Below, in pieces: positions 54,201 to 64,000 of a stretch of DNA of 64,000 nucleotides. Position 1 is the stretch's first letter; every line of letters begins with the position of its first letter. The stretch spans positions 62,001 through 126,000 of the forward strand of contig NZ_FRCP01000016.1 in assembly GCF_900142955.1 (NCBI RefSeq), given 5' to 3'. The position numbers and the translations under genes were made by a program. This DNA is from Anaerosporobacter mobilis DSM 15930 (lineage in GTDB: Bacteria; Bacillota; Clostridia; Lachnospirales; Lachnospiraceae). A model generated the notes under the pieces. That model saw only the letters and a program-made list of their open reading frames with translations, ran no database searches and was not told the DNA's origin.

Positions 54201-55199
54201 ATGGATGAGAAAAGAATATTGTTATTTGATAATTTAAAGGGTTTCTTAATTTTTTTAGTTGTTATTGGTCATGTCATTGATTTAGCGGCATACCCATCAA
54301 ATCTTACGCGGTTTATTTATTTCTGGATTTTTTATTTTCATATGCCCTTGTTTATATTTATTATGGGATATTTTTCTAAGAATACAATCAAATGCAGACA
54401 GCAAGTGTTTGAGCAGTTCTTTTTTCCGTATCTAGCATTAATTGCCTTGACCTTTATACAAGTAAGATTCTTACTTCCAATGGGTGAGAATACTGTTTTA
54501 CGTGTATTAACACCAAAGGGAAGTAGTTGGTTCTTATTAGCAATGTTGATATGGAAGTTTTTACTTCATGATTTGATTAAGATACGACATGTCCTCATTT
54601 TTTCGCTAGCATTAGGGCTATTGGCTGGTTTTAGTCATGAGTTTGGAAATGTGCTGGCAATGGGAAGAATCTGTACCTTTACATTTTTTTATTTAGCTGG
54701 ATATTATACGAAACAAGAACATATCATAAGAATTAGAAAAATACCTAAAATAGTAGTGTTAGTAGTTGGATTACTTGTAAGTGGAGTGATCTATTATCTT
54801 GCTTGCATAAGAGAGATACCTGTAAACAATATACTTTTACGTTATCACTATAATGATAATGATCAGATTCAAGACTTCCTTTATAGAGGAATCTACTATA
54901 TAATTGCATGCATAATGATTGTAATATGTATCAATTTGATTTCAAATAAGAAATCGATATTAACAACAATTGGTCAAAGAACTTTAGTTATATATTTACT
55001 ACACATGTTTATTGTGAGATGGATAGAAGCTTACTGTGGTGATATAATGATATTGAAACAGAACGCTTTATTGTATCTATTAGTTGTTATAGTAGCCTCC
55101 ATAATTATTGTTGGAGTGTTATCTACGAAATGGGTACAAAACCTGTATAATCAATTCTTTGATTGGATAAATAGTGTATTCTTTCGATCAGTAGAATAA
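54201..55199 (+). CDS. Membrane acyltransferase (acyltransferase 3 family)
   Basis: About 332 residues with roughly ten hydrophobic segments. The family motif FDNLKGFLIFLVVIGHV at residues about 9-25 includes the conserved His used in O-acyl transfer; FYFHMPLFIFIMGYF follows. These enzymes typically O-acetylate surface glycans, peptidoglycan or lipids. It could modify the glycan made by the locus upstream, though it lies 20 kb away; the link is inference. The ATG at 54201 has AAGGA 4 nt upstream; a GTG five codons earlier is the alternative. Confidence 0.85.
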   Translation: MDEKRILLFDNLKGFLIFLVVIGHVIDLAAYPSNLTRFIYFWIFYFHMPLFIFIMGYFSKNTIKCRQQVFEQFFFPYLALIALTFIQVRFLLPMGENTVLRVLTPKGSSWFLLAMLIWKFLLHDLIKIRHVLIFSLALGLLAGFSHEFGNVLAMGRICTFTFFYLAGYYTKQEHIIRIRKIPKIVVLVVGLLVSGVIYYLACIREIPVNNILLRYHYNDNDQIQDFLYRGIYYIIACIMIVICINLISNKKSILTTIGQRTLVIYLLHMFIVRWIEAYCGDIMILKQNALLYLLVVIVASIIIVGVLSTKWVQNLYNQFFDWINSVFFRSVE

Positions 55200-55226
55200 A
55201 TTGGGCTATAATATTGGAGGCGTATT

Positions 55227-57182
55227 ATGAGACATGGATTTGTAAAAGTAGCAGCAGCCACACCAACGGTTAAGGTAGCTGATACAACATTTAATACAGA
55301 ACAAATTATTGAACTAATTCATAAAGCGGCAAAAGAGGAGGTTCGTGTTCTTGTACTTCCTGAATTATGTATCACAGGATATACATGTGGTGATCTATTC
55401 TTGCAGAATGCATTATTAACATCTGCCAAAGAATCACTAGTAAAGATTATACGAGCAACCAAGAATCTGAATATGGTTGTAGTAGTTGGATTACCAGTAA
55501 TGAAACTTGGTAATTTATATAATGTTGCAGCTGTAATTTTTGAAGATAAACTATTAGGAATAGTTCCAAAGGTAAATGTTCCAAACTATTCAGAATTCTA
55601 TGAAGCTAGATACTTTGGAGTTGGAAACCAGAAGGTAGAATATGTAGATATTCTTGATGAAAAGCATGTACCATTTGGATCCAATCTTTTGTTCCGCTGT
55701 ATGGACATGCAAGATTTTGTGTTAGCTGCTGAGATTTGTGAAGATTTATGGGTGCCTATTCCACCTTCTTCAAGACATGCCCTAGCAGGTGCAACAATGA
55801 TTGCGAATACCTCTGCAAGTAATGAAACAACAGGTAAAGATATGTATCGTAGGGATTTAGTGCGTGTACAATCGGCATCAACGATGAGTACGTATATCTA
55901 TGCCAGTGCTGGTGAAGGCGAATCTACATCAGATGTGGTTTTCTCGGGCCATAATATTATTGCAGAGAATGGTACTATCTTAAAAGAAGCACCACGTTTT
56001 ACCAATGATTTAACCATAACAGAAGTAGATATACAGAAGATAGTAAGTGAGAGAAGAAGAATGTCGACATTCTGTACAAGCAGTGATGAAAACTATACTT
56101 TTGTAGATTTCACATTCACAGATCATATAAACCAGGGTCCTTTAGAAACCTCTTTAACTCGTAAGTTTGATAAGACACCTTTTGTTCCAAGCAATAAGGA
56201 TAGTTGTAATAAACGTTGTGAAGAAATCCTTAATATTCAAGCACTAGGTTTGAAGAAGCGCCTTATGCATATCGGTTGTAAGCATGCAGTTCTGGGAATA
56301 TCGGGAGGACTTGATTCCACATTAGCATTGTTAGTTATAGCGAAAGCATATGATATGATGGGCTTAGAACGAAGTAATATTATAGCGGTAACCATGCCTT
56401 GTTTTGGAACCACTGACCGTACGTATAACAATGCAGTTTCATTAACGAATAAATTAGGTGCTACGTTAAAAGAAATACCGATTAAAGAAGCGGTTCTACT
56501 ACATCTGCGTGATATAGGTCATGATGTGAATGTACATGATATTACGTATGAGAATGCGCAAGCAAGAGAACGTACACAGATATTAATGAATGTTGCTAAC
56601 CAGGTTGGTGGTATTGTAATAGGAACCGGAGATATGTCAGAACTTGCACTTGGTTGGGCTACATTTAATGGTGATCATATGTCTATGTATGGTGTAAACA
56701 GTTCTGTACCTAAGACATTGGTTCGTTATCTTGTGGATTACTATGCAGAGACGTTAGATGATACTGATTTAAAAGACATCTTACTTGATGTACTAGACAC
56801 TCCGGTAAGTCCAGAATTATTACCTCCTAAAGATGGTGAGATTTCACAAAAGACGGAAGATCTAGTTGGACCATATGAATTACATGATTTCTTCATGTAT
56901 TATGTATTGAGATTTGGTTTTACACCAAGCAAAATCTTTCGTATCGCTCGCATCGCTTTTTCAGGTGAATATGATGATTCTGTTATCTATAAGTGGTTAA
57001 ATACGTTCTATCGTAGATTCTTCTCACAACAGTTTAAGAGAAATTGTCTACCTGATGGACCGAAGGTTGGTAGTGTTGCAGTATCACCAAGAGGAGATCT
57101 TCGTATGCCAAGTGATGCAAGTAGCGTAGTATGGCTGAAAGACTTAGAACAGATTAAGAGGGATTATGGTATTGCAATCTAA
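55227..57182 (+). CDS. nadE: Glutamine-dependent NAD+ synthase
   Basis: A 651-residue bifunctional enzyme, last step of NAD synthesis. The N-terminal nitrilase-type glutaminase (about 1-290) has its triad in LVLPELCITGYT (Glu), GIVPKVNVPNY (Lys) and AAEICEDLW (Cys). The C-terminal synthetase (about 325-640) has the PP-loop SGGLDSTLAL near residue 360 and GTGDMSELALGW. Length fits the long glutaminase-fused form. Ribosome site GGAGG is 5-6 nt before the ATG. It follows the acyltransferase by 27 bases and may be co-transcribed. Confidence 0.96.
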   Translation: MRHGFVKVAAATPTVKVADTTFNTEQIIELIHKAAKEEVRVLVLPELCITGYTCGDLFLQNALLTSAKESLVKIIRATKNLNMVVVVGLPVMKLGNLYNVAAVIFEDKLLGIVPKVNVPNYSEFYEARYFGVGNQKVEYVDILDEKHVPFGSNLLFRCMDMQDFVLAAEICEDLWVPIPPSSRHALAGATMIANTSASNETTGKDMYRRDLVRVQSASTMSTYIYASAGEGESTSDVVFSGHNIIAENGTILKEAPRFTNDLTITEVDIQKIVSERRRMSTFCTSSDENYTFVDFTFTDHINQGPLETSLTRKFDKTPFVPSNKDSCNKRCEEILNIQALGLKKRLMHIGCKHAVLGISGGLDSTLALLVIAKAYDMMGLERSNIIAVTMPCFGTTDRTYNNAVSLTNKLGATLKEIPIKEAVLLHLRDIGHDVNVHDITYENAQARERTQILMNVANQVGGIVIGTGDMSELALGWATFNGDHMSMYGVNSSVPKTLVRYLVDYYAETLDDTDLKDILLDVLDTPVSPELLPPKDGEISQKTEDLVGPYELHDFFMYYVLRFGFTPSKIFRIARIAFSGEYDDSVIYKWLNTFYRRFFSQQFKRNCLPDGPKVGSVAVSPRGDLRMPSDASSVVWLKDLEQIKRDYGIAI

Positions 57183-57250
57183 TTTGTTTTGGATTATGTT
57201 ATAAATAGCAGTCTATGAACAATAGTGTATTAACAGAGGAGAATATAAGT

Positions 57251-57526
57251 ATGGAATCATATGATATTGAAGATTTTATAGAAGAAGTGAAGTTTCAGAT
57301 GACAGAGTACGATGTGCTTGAAGAGAAAACAATCCTTGATTGGGAAAAGAAAGCACGTGCGTATATTATGAGACATGGGAATAATAAAAACATTGCCATT
57401 AAGTCGAAAGATGAAATCTACATTAAAGTTTATGATGATGAGTTAATGGCACAAATTGCGCTTGCGTATTACCGCGCATTCCGCGATAATGATTTAGACG
57501 GATATTGGAAAACATTCAAGTTATAA
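57251..57526 (+). CDS. Small acidic protein, unknown
   Basis: 91 residues from the ATG at 57251, which has GAGGAG 9 nt upstream; an in-frame ATG at 57215 has no ribosome site. No signal peptide or membrane segment; the N-terminal third is strongly acidic, and the middle (YIKVYDDELMAQIALAYYRA) looks like a small alpha/beta fold. I do not recognise it. It follows nadE by 68 bases and is probably in the same transcript, ending at the hairpin at 57532-57579. Confidence 0.75.
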   Translation: MESYDIEDFIEEVKFQMTEYDVLEEKTILDWEKKARAYIMRHGNNKNIAIKSKDEIYIKVYDDELMAQIALAYYRAFRDNDLDGYWKTFKL

Positions 57527-57531
57527 AAGAA

Positions 57532-57590
57532 GGGATATTGTAGCCTAGTTAATTGGATTGAACTAGTTTACAATATCCCAAATCTTTTTA
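57532..57590 (+). terminator. Terminator between convergent genes
   Basis: GGGATATTGTA (57532-57542) and TACAATATCCC (57569-57579) form a perfect 11-bp stem, with CTAGTT/AACTAG pairing inside; AAATCTTTTT follows. Confidence 0.75.
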
Positions 57591-57616
57591 TGTAGGTAAT
57601 ACTGTTTCGATACAGG

Positions 57617-58051
57617 TTATTTTTTTTCTGCCTTTTCTAGGGTTGCTTTTACTGCATCAAGTAAAAGGGTTTGCGTATATTTACTGTTTTCGGATAATTT
57701 AACGGAATCAATATCTCCTGTACTACATAGTTGGGATTCAATATCATCAAGAGATGGTTTGAGTAAAGGATACATTGTAGTTACCGTTTCATTAAGATTT
57801 GTTATACTAACTGAATTAATGTGGCTTTCATCGACAACAACTTCTATATTTAGCGAAGTCTCCCCTATCGTTAATTCAGATGTCCATACTCCTGCTGTAT
57901 ATTTCGCTGATTCTTGAACATCAGGATCCTTCTTCTTGTCTGGTAGAAACATAAAGATGAGAAGTAATATAAGAAGAATACCGAGGCCAGCAAATATTGC
58001 TGTGTAAATTATTTCTTTAAGTTGTATAATTACAATCTTAGTTTTTGACAT
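57617..58051 (-). CDS. Membrane-anchored small extracellular protein, unknown
   Basis: 144 residues. One hydrophobic helix at about 14-37 (IYTAIFAGLGILLILLLIF) anchors it, with an extracellular domain after it (YTAGVWTSELTIGETSLNIE, then ITNLNETVTTMYPLLKPSL). The pattern recalls a FMN-bind-like fold found in short Lachnospiraceae proteins, but the flavin-linking Ser/Thr motif is absent. Ribosome site GGAGGA precedes the ATG. It is divergent from addB and convergent with the small acidic gene. Function not known. Confidence 0.75.
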   Translation of the reverse strand: MSKTKIVIIQLKEIIYTAIFAGLGILLILLLIFMFLPDKKKDPDVQESAKYTAGVWTSELTIGETSLNIEVVVDESHINSVSITNLNETVTTMYPLLKPSLDDIESQLCSTGDIDSVKLSENSKYTQTLLLDAVKATLEKAEKK

Positions 58052-58234
58052 CTTTTATCCTCCATAAGTTTCGTTATTATAGTATATTGTTTTACAGCTG
58101 TATTTATGATAAAAAATGGAACATTTCTTGAATCCTTTTTGATTAGCTTAAGGACAGGAAAAGACTGAGGGTAGACGTTTGATACTATTTGATGTACCAT
58201 TGTTTGTAGGAAAGTATTTAAGGAGGAGGCTTAT

Positions 58235-61200
58235 ATGTCGTTACAACTTATATTAGGAAGTTCGGGAACGGGCAAATCTCATCGATTGTACGAAGAGATT
58301 ATTAACGACTCAATTCATAATCCAGAGACGAATTATCTGGTCGTAGTTCCTGAGCAGTTTACGATGCAGACACAACGAGATCTGGTTGCAGCACATCCGA
58401 ACCATGGGATTATGAATATAGATATTCTTAGTTTTATGCGTCTTGCTTACCGCGTGTTTGATGAATTAGGTGGACATGATAAGGTAGTCCTTGAAGACAC
58501 TGGCAAGAGTATGATTCTAAGAAAAGTGGTAGAGAACAAGAGCGAAGAATTGAATATCTTCCAAAGTAATGTTAGAAAACAAGGCTTTATCGGTGAGTTA
58601 AAGTCCATGCTTTCTGAGATTTATCAGTATAGTATCAGTCCGGATCAATTAGAAAAGACAATAGAGCAAGTGGCAAAGCGTCCAATGCTTCAGAATAAAT
58701 TACAAGATATCCTGACAGTATATCAAGGATTTCGTGAGTATATAGAAGAAAAATACATCACAACAGAAGAGATTCTTGATGTATTATATGAGAAGGTGGA
58801 GAACTCTCAGTTTGTACGTGATAGCGTAATCTGCCTAGATGGTTTTACGGGATTTACTCCTTCTCAGACGAAACTTCTTACTAAGCTTATAAGACTATGC
58901 AAGAAGGTCTATATTACTGTAACAATCGATGAGAGAGAGCAAACAGTAGCAGACGCGGAATATCAATTGTTTCATCTGAGTAAGAGGACAATTGCTTCTT
59001 TACAAGAGATTGCCATAAGTGAGCAGGTTCCTATCGATAAAGCAATTTGGTTGGAAGGCATTGGTGCGAATAAAGTGCCGTATCGTTTTCTAGAGAGTCC
59101 GGGATTGGCGGCTCTTGAGAAGAATCTGTTTCGATATCCTCGTGTTTCTTATAAGGAAGAGGTAAAGGATATTAGTATCCATGTTGCGAAGACTCCTGCG
59201 GAGGAAGTCGCATTTACAATCGTACAGATTAAGAAGCTTATTAGAGAAGGAGGATACCGTTATAAGGATATTGCGGTTGTTAGTGGTGATATCGGTACGT
59301 ATGGAAGAATTATAGAGAATGATTACGAACAAGAAGGAATCCCATTCTTCATTGATAACAAGAAAGGGATTATTGGTAATCCTGCTGCCCAGTTGATTCG
59401 CAGTGTGCTAGATGTAATACAAAGAGACTTTAGTTATGAAACTATGTTTCGTTATCTTCGATGTGAATTGGTTGATATATCAAAGGAAGAAGTGGATAAC
59501 TTAGAGAATTATGCGCTAGCAATGGGGATAAGAGGTTTCAATTTATGGAATAAGGATTGGGATCGTTCGTATAAATCTAGAAGTAAGATTGACTTTATTC
59601 GTTTGAATGAAGCGAGAAAAAAAGCTATTGCAGGTCTTGAGCAGTTGCGAACAGTTATTAAGAACAAAGAGTCAAATGTAAGAGAAATCAGTACAGCAAT
59701 CTGTAGCTTCTTACTAGATAAGCAAGTTGCAGCTAAATTAATGGATTATACAGCTAGATTTGAAGCCATAGGTAAATTAAGCCTTGCCAAAGAATATAAG
59801 CAAGTATATCGTATGATTCTTGACTTGTTCGATAAGATGGTAGAACTTCTTGGGGATGAGATTGTGCCACTTGATGAATATAGTAAATTACTCGATACTG
59901 GTTTTGAGGAAATCAAGGTGGGAATTATTCCGCCGAGCATTGACCAAATTGTTGTGGGTGATATTGAGCGAACCAGATTAAAGGATATCAAAGCATTGTT
60001 TTTCTTAGGTGTTAACGATGGATTGATTCCTAAGTCTTCGGATAGCGGTGGACTGATCTCTGATATGGAAAGGGAAGTTCTATTGCAACATGAAGTGGAG
60101 TTAGCACCAACCAAACGTCAGAAGACCTTTACGGAACAGTTCTATCTCTATCTGAATCTGACAAAACCTAGGAAGCATCTATATGTAACCTACAGTAAAG
60201 TAGGTATGGATGGTAAGGCAAAGAAAGCTTCTTATCTGATTGGTAAGTTAAAGCAAATCTTTCCTAAGTTACAGGTTCAGGATTGTGATAATCAAAAGGA
60301 CGACCTTGCGTATATCTTAGCTACAAGACAAGGAATTCAATATGTTACCGAACAGATTCGTGAGTTCTGTGATACAAATCAAGCATTACCAGACGGGGAA
60401 AGGGACGGTAATGGAGGGGTTTTGAACATTGTAACTGACACATTCAAAGAGCTCTATAGTTGGTATTATAGCGATGAAAAACGGCGCAAAGTATTAGATA
60501 CAATCATTGAAGGAGCCTTCTATGAAGCAGAGGAGAATTCCTTACCAAAAGCAGTAGCCAGAGCACTATATGGCAATGAATTGTCAGGAAGTGTAACAAG
60601 GTTGGAGAAATATGCAGCCTGTGCTTTTGCTCATTTTGTTAGTTATGGACTTGGATTATTAGAACGTCAGGAATATCGTTTGGCGGTACCTGATATCGGA
60701 AATATATTTCATAAGGCAATTGACCTCTTCTCTAAGAAGGTGAAGAATAGCCAGTATGAATGGTACTCTATACCAGATGAAGTGAGGGAGCAATTTACCA
60801 AGGAGGCTGTTGAAGAAGCAGCGGTTGACTATGGAAATCAAGTTATCTTAAGTAGTAAGCGTAATTCTTATATGTTAGAGCGTGTGATGAGAATCACGAA
60901 ACGTACCATATGGGCTTTGTGTACCCAAGTAAGAAAGGGGAGATTCGAACCAGAAGCTTTCGAATTACAATTCTCCTTCCTTGATAATCTAGATACGGTA
61001 AATGTAGAATTGGCACAAGATGCAAGAATGCAATTACAAGGACGGATTGACCGTGTAGATATATATGAAGAACCAGAGAAGAATCGGTTCTTAGTTAAGG
61101 TAATCGACTATAAATCAGGGCATAGCTCGCTTGATATGGGACAAATCTTCTATGGATTACAATTACAGTTGGTGGTTTATCTAAGCGCAAGTATGGAATT

Positions 61201-61735
61201 GCAACAGAAGAAGAATCCAGACCATAAAATCGAACCAGCTGGTGTATTTTATTACAACATCGATGATCCAATCGTTGATAAGACAAGTGATGTGGAGACT
61301 GCAATACTGAAAGAACTTAGAATGAATGGTCTTGTTAATGACGACATGCATGTAAGCAAATACCTAGACACTTCCTTCATGGACGCAGAGGGGAATATTA
61401 ATGGTTCTGTAAAATCCGATGTTGTACCAATTGAGACAAACAAAGAAGGATATCCAACAAAACGTTCTTCAACCGCATCAAGTAGACAGTTCAAAGAGAT
61501 GACGGAGTATGTGAATCATAAGATCGTTGAGATCGGAAGAGAAATCTTAGATGGACAGGCAGAGGTAAATCCTTATAAGTTAGGAGATCGTACAGCTTGT
61601 GATTACTGTGCTTTCCAAGGAATCTGTGGCTTTGATGTGAAGTTACCAGGCAATCGGTATCATCAATTGAAGAAGTTAGAGAAAGAAGATGTATTTGCTA
61701 AGATGGAATGTGTGTTTACAAAGGAGGTGGAATAG
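58235..61735 (+). CDS. addB: AddB subunit of the AddAB helicase-nuclease
   Basis: 1166 residues. Partner of AddA in double-strand break processing for RecA-dependent repair. The Walker-A-like GSSGTGKSHRLYEEI is at the N-terminus, the central region is helicase-like, and the C-terminal RecB-type nuclease has VKVIDYKSG near residue 957. The four iron-sulfur cysteines are visible: one in YAACAFAHF near 793 and three in TACDYCAFQGIC near 1130-1140. Length fits the family. The ribosome site AAGGAGGAGG lies close to the ATG. The stop directly abuts the addA start. Confidence 0.97.
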   Translation: MSLQLILGSSGTGKSHRLYEEIINDSIHNPETNYLVVVPEQFTMQTQRDLVAAHPNHGIMNIDILSFMRLAYRVFDELGGHDKVVLEDTGKSMILRKVVENKSEELNIFQSNVRKQGFIGELKSMLSEIYQYSISPDQLEKTIEQVAKRPMLQNKLQDILTVYQGFREYIEEKYITTEEILDVLYEKVENSQFVRDSVICLDGFTGFTPSQTKLLTKLIRLCKKVYITVTIDEREQTVADAEYQLFHLSKRTIASLQEIAISEQVPIDKAIWLEGIGANKVPYRFLESPGLAALEKNLFRYPRVSYKEEVKDISIHVAKTPAEEVAFTIVQIKKLIREGGYRYKDIAVVSGDIGTYGRIIENDYEQEGIPFFIDNKKGIIGNPAAQLIRSVLDVIQRDFSYETMFRYLRCELVDISKEEVDNLENYALAMGIRGFNLWNKDWDRSYKSRSKIDFIRLNEARKKAIAGLEQLRTVIKNKESNVREISTAICSFLLDKQVAAKLMDYTARFEAIGKLSLAKEYKQVYRMILDLFDKMVELLGDEIVPLDEYSKLLDTGFEEIKVGIIPPSIDQIVVGDIERTRLKDIKALFFLGVNDGLIPKSSDSGGLISDMEREVLLQHEVELAPTKRQKTFTEQFYLYLNLTKPRKHLYVTYSKVGMDGKAKKASYLIGKLKQIFPKLQVQDCDNQKDDLAYILATRQGIQYVTEQIREFCDTNQALPDGERDGNGGVLNIVTDTFKELYSWYYSDEKRRKVLDTIIEGAFYEAEENSLPKAVARALYGNELSGSVTRLEKYAACAFAHFVSYGLGLLERQEYRLAVPDIGNIFHKAIDLFSKKVKNSQYEWYSIPDEVREQFTKEAVEEAAVDYGNQVILSSKRNSYMLERVMRITKRTIWALCTQVRKGRFEPEAFELQFSFLDNLDTVNVELAQDARMQLQGRIDRVDIYEEPEKNRFLVKVIDYKSGHSSLDMGQIFYGLQLQLVVYLSASMELQQKKNPDHKIEPAGVFYYNIDDPIVDKTSDVETAILKELRMNGLVNDDMHVSKYLDTSFMDAEGNINGSVKSDVVPIETNKEGYPTKRSSTASSRQFKEMTEYVNHKIVEIGREILDGQAEVNPYKLGDRTACDYCAFQGICGFDVKLPGNRYHQLKKLEKEDVFAKMECVFTKEVE

Positions 61736-64000
61736 ATGGCTGAAGTAGCATGGACGAGTGATCAGCAGAAGGTAATTGATCTTAGAGATCGGAATATCTT
61801 AGTTTCGGCAGCAGCGGGGTCCGGTAAGACAGCAGTACTTGTTGAGCGTATTATTAAGATGATATCAGAGGGAGAGAATCCTGTTGATGTAGACAAACTG
61901 TTAATCGTAACCTTTACCAATGCAGCGGCAGCAGAGATGCGAGAGAGAATCTTGCAGGCAATCGAGAAGAAGTTAGATAGTATGCCGGATAACAAGCATC
62001 TACAGAAGCAGATGATGCTAATTCACAGTGCGCAGATTACAACTATTCATAGTTTCTGTTTAAATGTTATCCGTAACCACTTCAATGTCATCGACTTAGA
62101 CCCTTCCTTCCGTATAGCCGATGAAGCAGAGCTTACACTCCTTCGTGCAGATGTAATTGAAGAGTTATTAGAGGATCGGTATGAGAAAGCAGAAGAAGAT
62201 TTTACTACGTTTGTAGAATGTTATGCCAGTGGAAAGACAGATACTGCTTTGGAAGAATTGATTCTACAGTTGTATCATTTTTCAATGAGTTATCCATGGC
62301 CTATGGATTGGTTAGAATCGCAAAAGAAGTCCTTTCGTTTGGAATCAGTGGATAGTTTACAAGAAACGGAGTGGATGAAGGGATTGCTTAATTATATCAA
62401 ATCCATGACAGGTGATTTGATGTGTCGCAATGAACAAGCTAGAGAGCTTGCGAATGGTATAGGTGGTCCTTATATGTATGATGAGGCATTGCAGGAAGAT
62501 CATTTAGTCATTCGTCAGCTTATGGAGGCAGAATCCTATCATCAGTATTCGGAAGTTCTAGAAAGCCTTAAGTGGAAGGCTTTGTCCCGTAAGAAAGATG
62601 AGGATGTAGATCCTACGAAGAGAGAACAAGTAAAAGCTATCCGTGATGAAGTGAAGAAAGCGGTTGTTGATATTAAGAAGAATTATTTTTATCAACCGGA
62701 AGAAGAAATGTTAACAGACTTACAAAAGGTAGCACCTGTTATGAAAGTACTAATCGATCTAACCGTTGAATTCGCAGAACGTTATGCTGGGGCTAAGGAA
62801 GAGAAGAACCTGGTTGATTTTAATGACTTGGAGCATTTCGCGCTTAATATACTTGTGAAGAAGGAAGAGGGAGTAGTTGTTCCATCGAATGTTGCAGATG
62901 ATTTGAGTGAGTATTACGAGGAAATTTTAATTGATGAATATCAGGATAGTAACTTAGTTCAGGAGACGATTCTAACAAGTATCTCTAAGGAGAGGCTAGG
63001 AAGAAACAATCTGTTCATGGTTGGTGATGTTAAGCAGAGCATCTATAAGTTCCGTCTTGCTAGACCAGAGTTGTTCATGGAGAAATTTCATACCTATTCC
63101 CTTGAAGAAGGTGCAAAGCAAAGAATTGATTTACATGCAAACTTTAGAAGTAGAGCGGTAGTGCTTGCTTGCACCAATTATATCTTCGAACAGATTATGA
63201 CGAAGCAATTAGGCAACATCGATTATGATGACGATGCGGCGCTAAATCCCGGAGCTGTGTTTGAACCATGCGATGATAGAATCTCTACTACTACGGAAGT
63301 CTTGCTTGTAACGGACGAAGAGTTCGATAAGCAGGAAGAACTTTTAGCTAGCGCGGATAAAAAACAAAGTAGTGAGAGTGAAAGTGGTATAGAGTATAAT
63401 GATGGGAAAACAGAAGGTAAGAAAGAAACTAAGATAGAGAAGACAGAACTTGATAAAGAGCAAGAAGAATATACAGCTAGGGAGCTTGAGGCAAGGGCAA
63501 TTGGACTTAGAATTAAAGAATTAATTCAACCAGAAACTGGCCTTAAGGTATGGAATAAAGAGAAGAAATGTTACGAGACTGCTAGATACCGTGACATTGT
63601 AATACTACTTAGAACGATGAGTGGTTGGTCTCAGACTTTCGCAGATACACTTATGTCAATGGGAATCCCAGCCTTCTCCGATACCCAATCGGGCTATTTC
63701 TCTACAATAGAGATTCGTACAATCCTTAATATGTTACGTGTTATTGATAATCCAAGACAAGATATTCCGTTAACAGCAGTATTGCATTCGAAGATGGTAG
63801 GTCTAACCTCAACGGACTTAGCAATTATTCGTGGTGTCAAAGATGATTGTGATATGTATGATGCAGTGAAGCATTATGCGCAGAGGTATCAAGCGGTCGT
63901 TGATAATAAGTCTGCTAAAGATTCCGGTAATGATCCTTATAAAGATGTAGATAAAGATGCTAATAAAGAGATAGAAACTGAGTTTATTAATGATAATGAA
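61736..64000 (+). CDS. addA: AddA subunit of the AddAB helicase-nuclease (5' part)
   Basis: The first 755 codons of addA, cut by the window end; the frame is open throughout. It starts at the ATG at 61736, right after the addB stop, with AAGGAGGTGG inside addB as ribosome site. UvrD-type helicase motifs are clear: Walker A SAAAGSGKTAVLVERI near residue 24, TFTNAAAAEMRERI, IHSFCLNVIR, Walker B EILIDEYQDSN near 398, and VGDVKQSIYKFRLARPELF. A charged, low-complexity insert (about 535-580, rich in E, K and S) separates helicase segments. The nuclease domain lies beyond the window. Confidence 0.95.
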   Translation, partial: MAEVAWTSDQQKVIDLRDRNILVSAAAGSGKTAVLVERIIKMISEGENPVDVDKLLIVTFTNAAAAEMRERILQAIEKKLDSMPDNKHLQKQMMLIHSAQITTIHSFCLNVIRNHFNVIDLDPSFRIADEAELTLLRADVIEELLEDRYEKAEEDFTTFVECYASGKTDTALEELILQLYHFSMSYPWPMDWLESQKKSFRLESVDSLQETEWMKGLLNYIKSMTGDLMCRNEQARELANGIGGPYMYDEALQEDHLVIRQLMEAESYHQYSEVLESLKWKALSRKKDEDVDPTKREQVKAIRDEVKKAVVDIKKNYFYQPEEEMLTDLQKVAPVMKVLIDLTVEFAERYAGAKEEKNLVDFNDLEHFALNILVKKEEGVVVPSNVADDLSEYYEEILIDEYQDSNLVQETILTSISKERLGRNNLFMVGDVKQSIYKFRLARPELFMEKFHTYSLEEGAKQRIDLHANFRSRAVVLACTNYIFEQIMTKQLGNIDYDDDAALNPGAVFEPCDDRISTTTEVLLVTDEEFDKQEELLASADKKQSSESESGIEYNDGKTEGKKETKIEKTELDKEQEEYTARELEARAIGLRIKELIQPETGLKVWNKEKKCYETARYRDIVILLRTMSGWSQTFADTLMSMGIPAFSDTQSGYFSTIEIRTILNMLRVIDNPRQDIPLTAVLHSKMVGLTSTDLAIIRGVKDDCDMYDAVKHYAQRYQAVVDNKSAKDSGNDPYKDVDKDANKEIETEFINDNE

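Noticed and set aside
1..64000. tRNA genes, rRNA genes and CRISPR arrays
   Set aside because: Read through on both strands for T-loop motifs and regularly spaced repeats; none were convincing.

Overview
The window looks like chromosomal DNA of a low-GC Gram-positive anaerobe, most likely a member of the Lachnospiraceae (Clostridium cluster XIVa). This is inferred from the AT-rich sequence, the strong AGGAGG ribosome sites, the AddB/AddA helicase-nuclease pair, and large lysine- and threonine-rich surface proteins with BIG2-type Ig-like domains. No tRNA, rRNA or CRISPR array was seen. One structured RNA, most likely 6S RNA, lies at about 53.8-54.0 kb.

Layout. (1) thrC (0.2-1.6 kb). (2) A surface-layer island (2.4-13.7 kb): two paralogous S-layer-like proteins face each other and enclose three tandem O-antigen-ligase-like membrane proteins, each with its own promoter or terminator signals. 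The 5' ends of the two S-layer genes share a 91-bp perfect inverted repeat about 11 kb apart. (3) A lone tyrosine recombinase (14.1-15.3 kb) and a two-gene ABC transporter (15.7-18.0 kb). (4) A glycan locus on the + strand (18.0-35.2 kb): initiating sugar-phosphate transferase, short epimerase/reductase, three glycosyltransferases, wecB, a Wzm/Wzt-type ABC exporter, a 1270-residue methyltransferase/coiled-coil/double-glycosyltransferase, a glmM-type mutase, glf, an LtaS-like sulfatase-fold protein and a small membrane protein. (5) The rfbABDC dTDP-rhamnose genes on the - strand (35.2-38.9 kb), a MerR-methyltransferase fusion, a tiny Trp/Gly/Pro-rich ORF, a CapD/PglF-type dehydratase, a small coiled-coil protein and galU (to 44.5 kb). 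(6) A secreted 5'-nucleotidase-like protein with Ig-like modules (44.8-48.8 kb), bracketed by two related inverted-repeat elements. (7) An AraC-family remnant, cysK, a small BIG2 protein, an OmpR-type two-component system, 6S RNA, an acyltransferase, nadE, two small proteins, and addB with addA cut by the window end.

How it may fit together. The genes resemble the parts list of bacterial S-layer O-glycosylation loci (the slg locus of Geobacillus stearothermophilus: WsaP initiator, ABC exporter, multidomain methyltransferase/rhamnosyltransferase WsaE, Rml enzymes, and the ligase WsaB). Here the likely ligases sit beside the likely acceptors, the S-layer proteins, and are triplicated with an unusual inserted extracellular domain. 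My main hypothesis is an S-layer glycosylation system with three alternative ligases, possibly combined with inversion between the two S-layer genes. The individual enzyme families are well supported; the joint function is inference.
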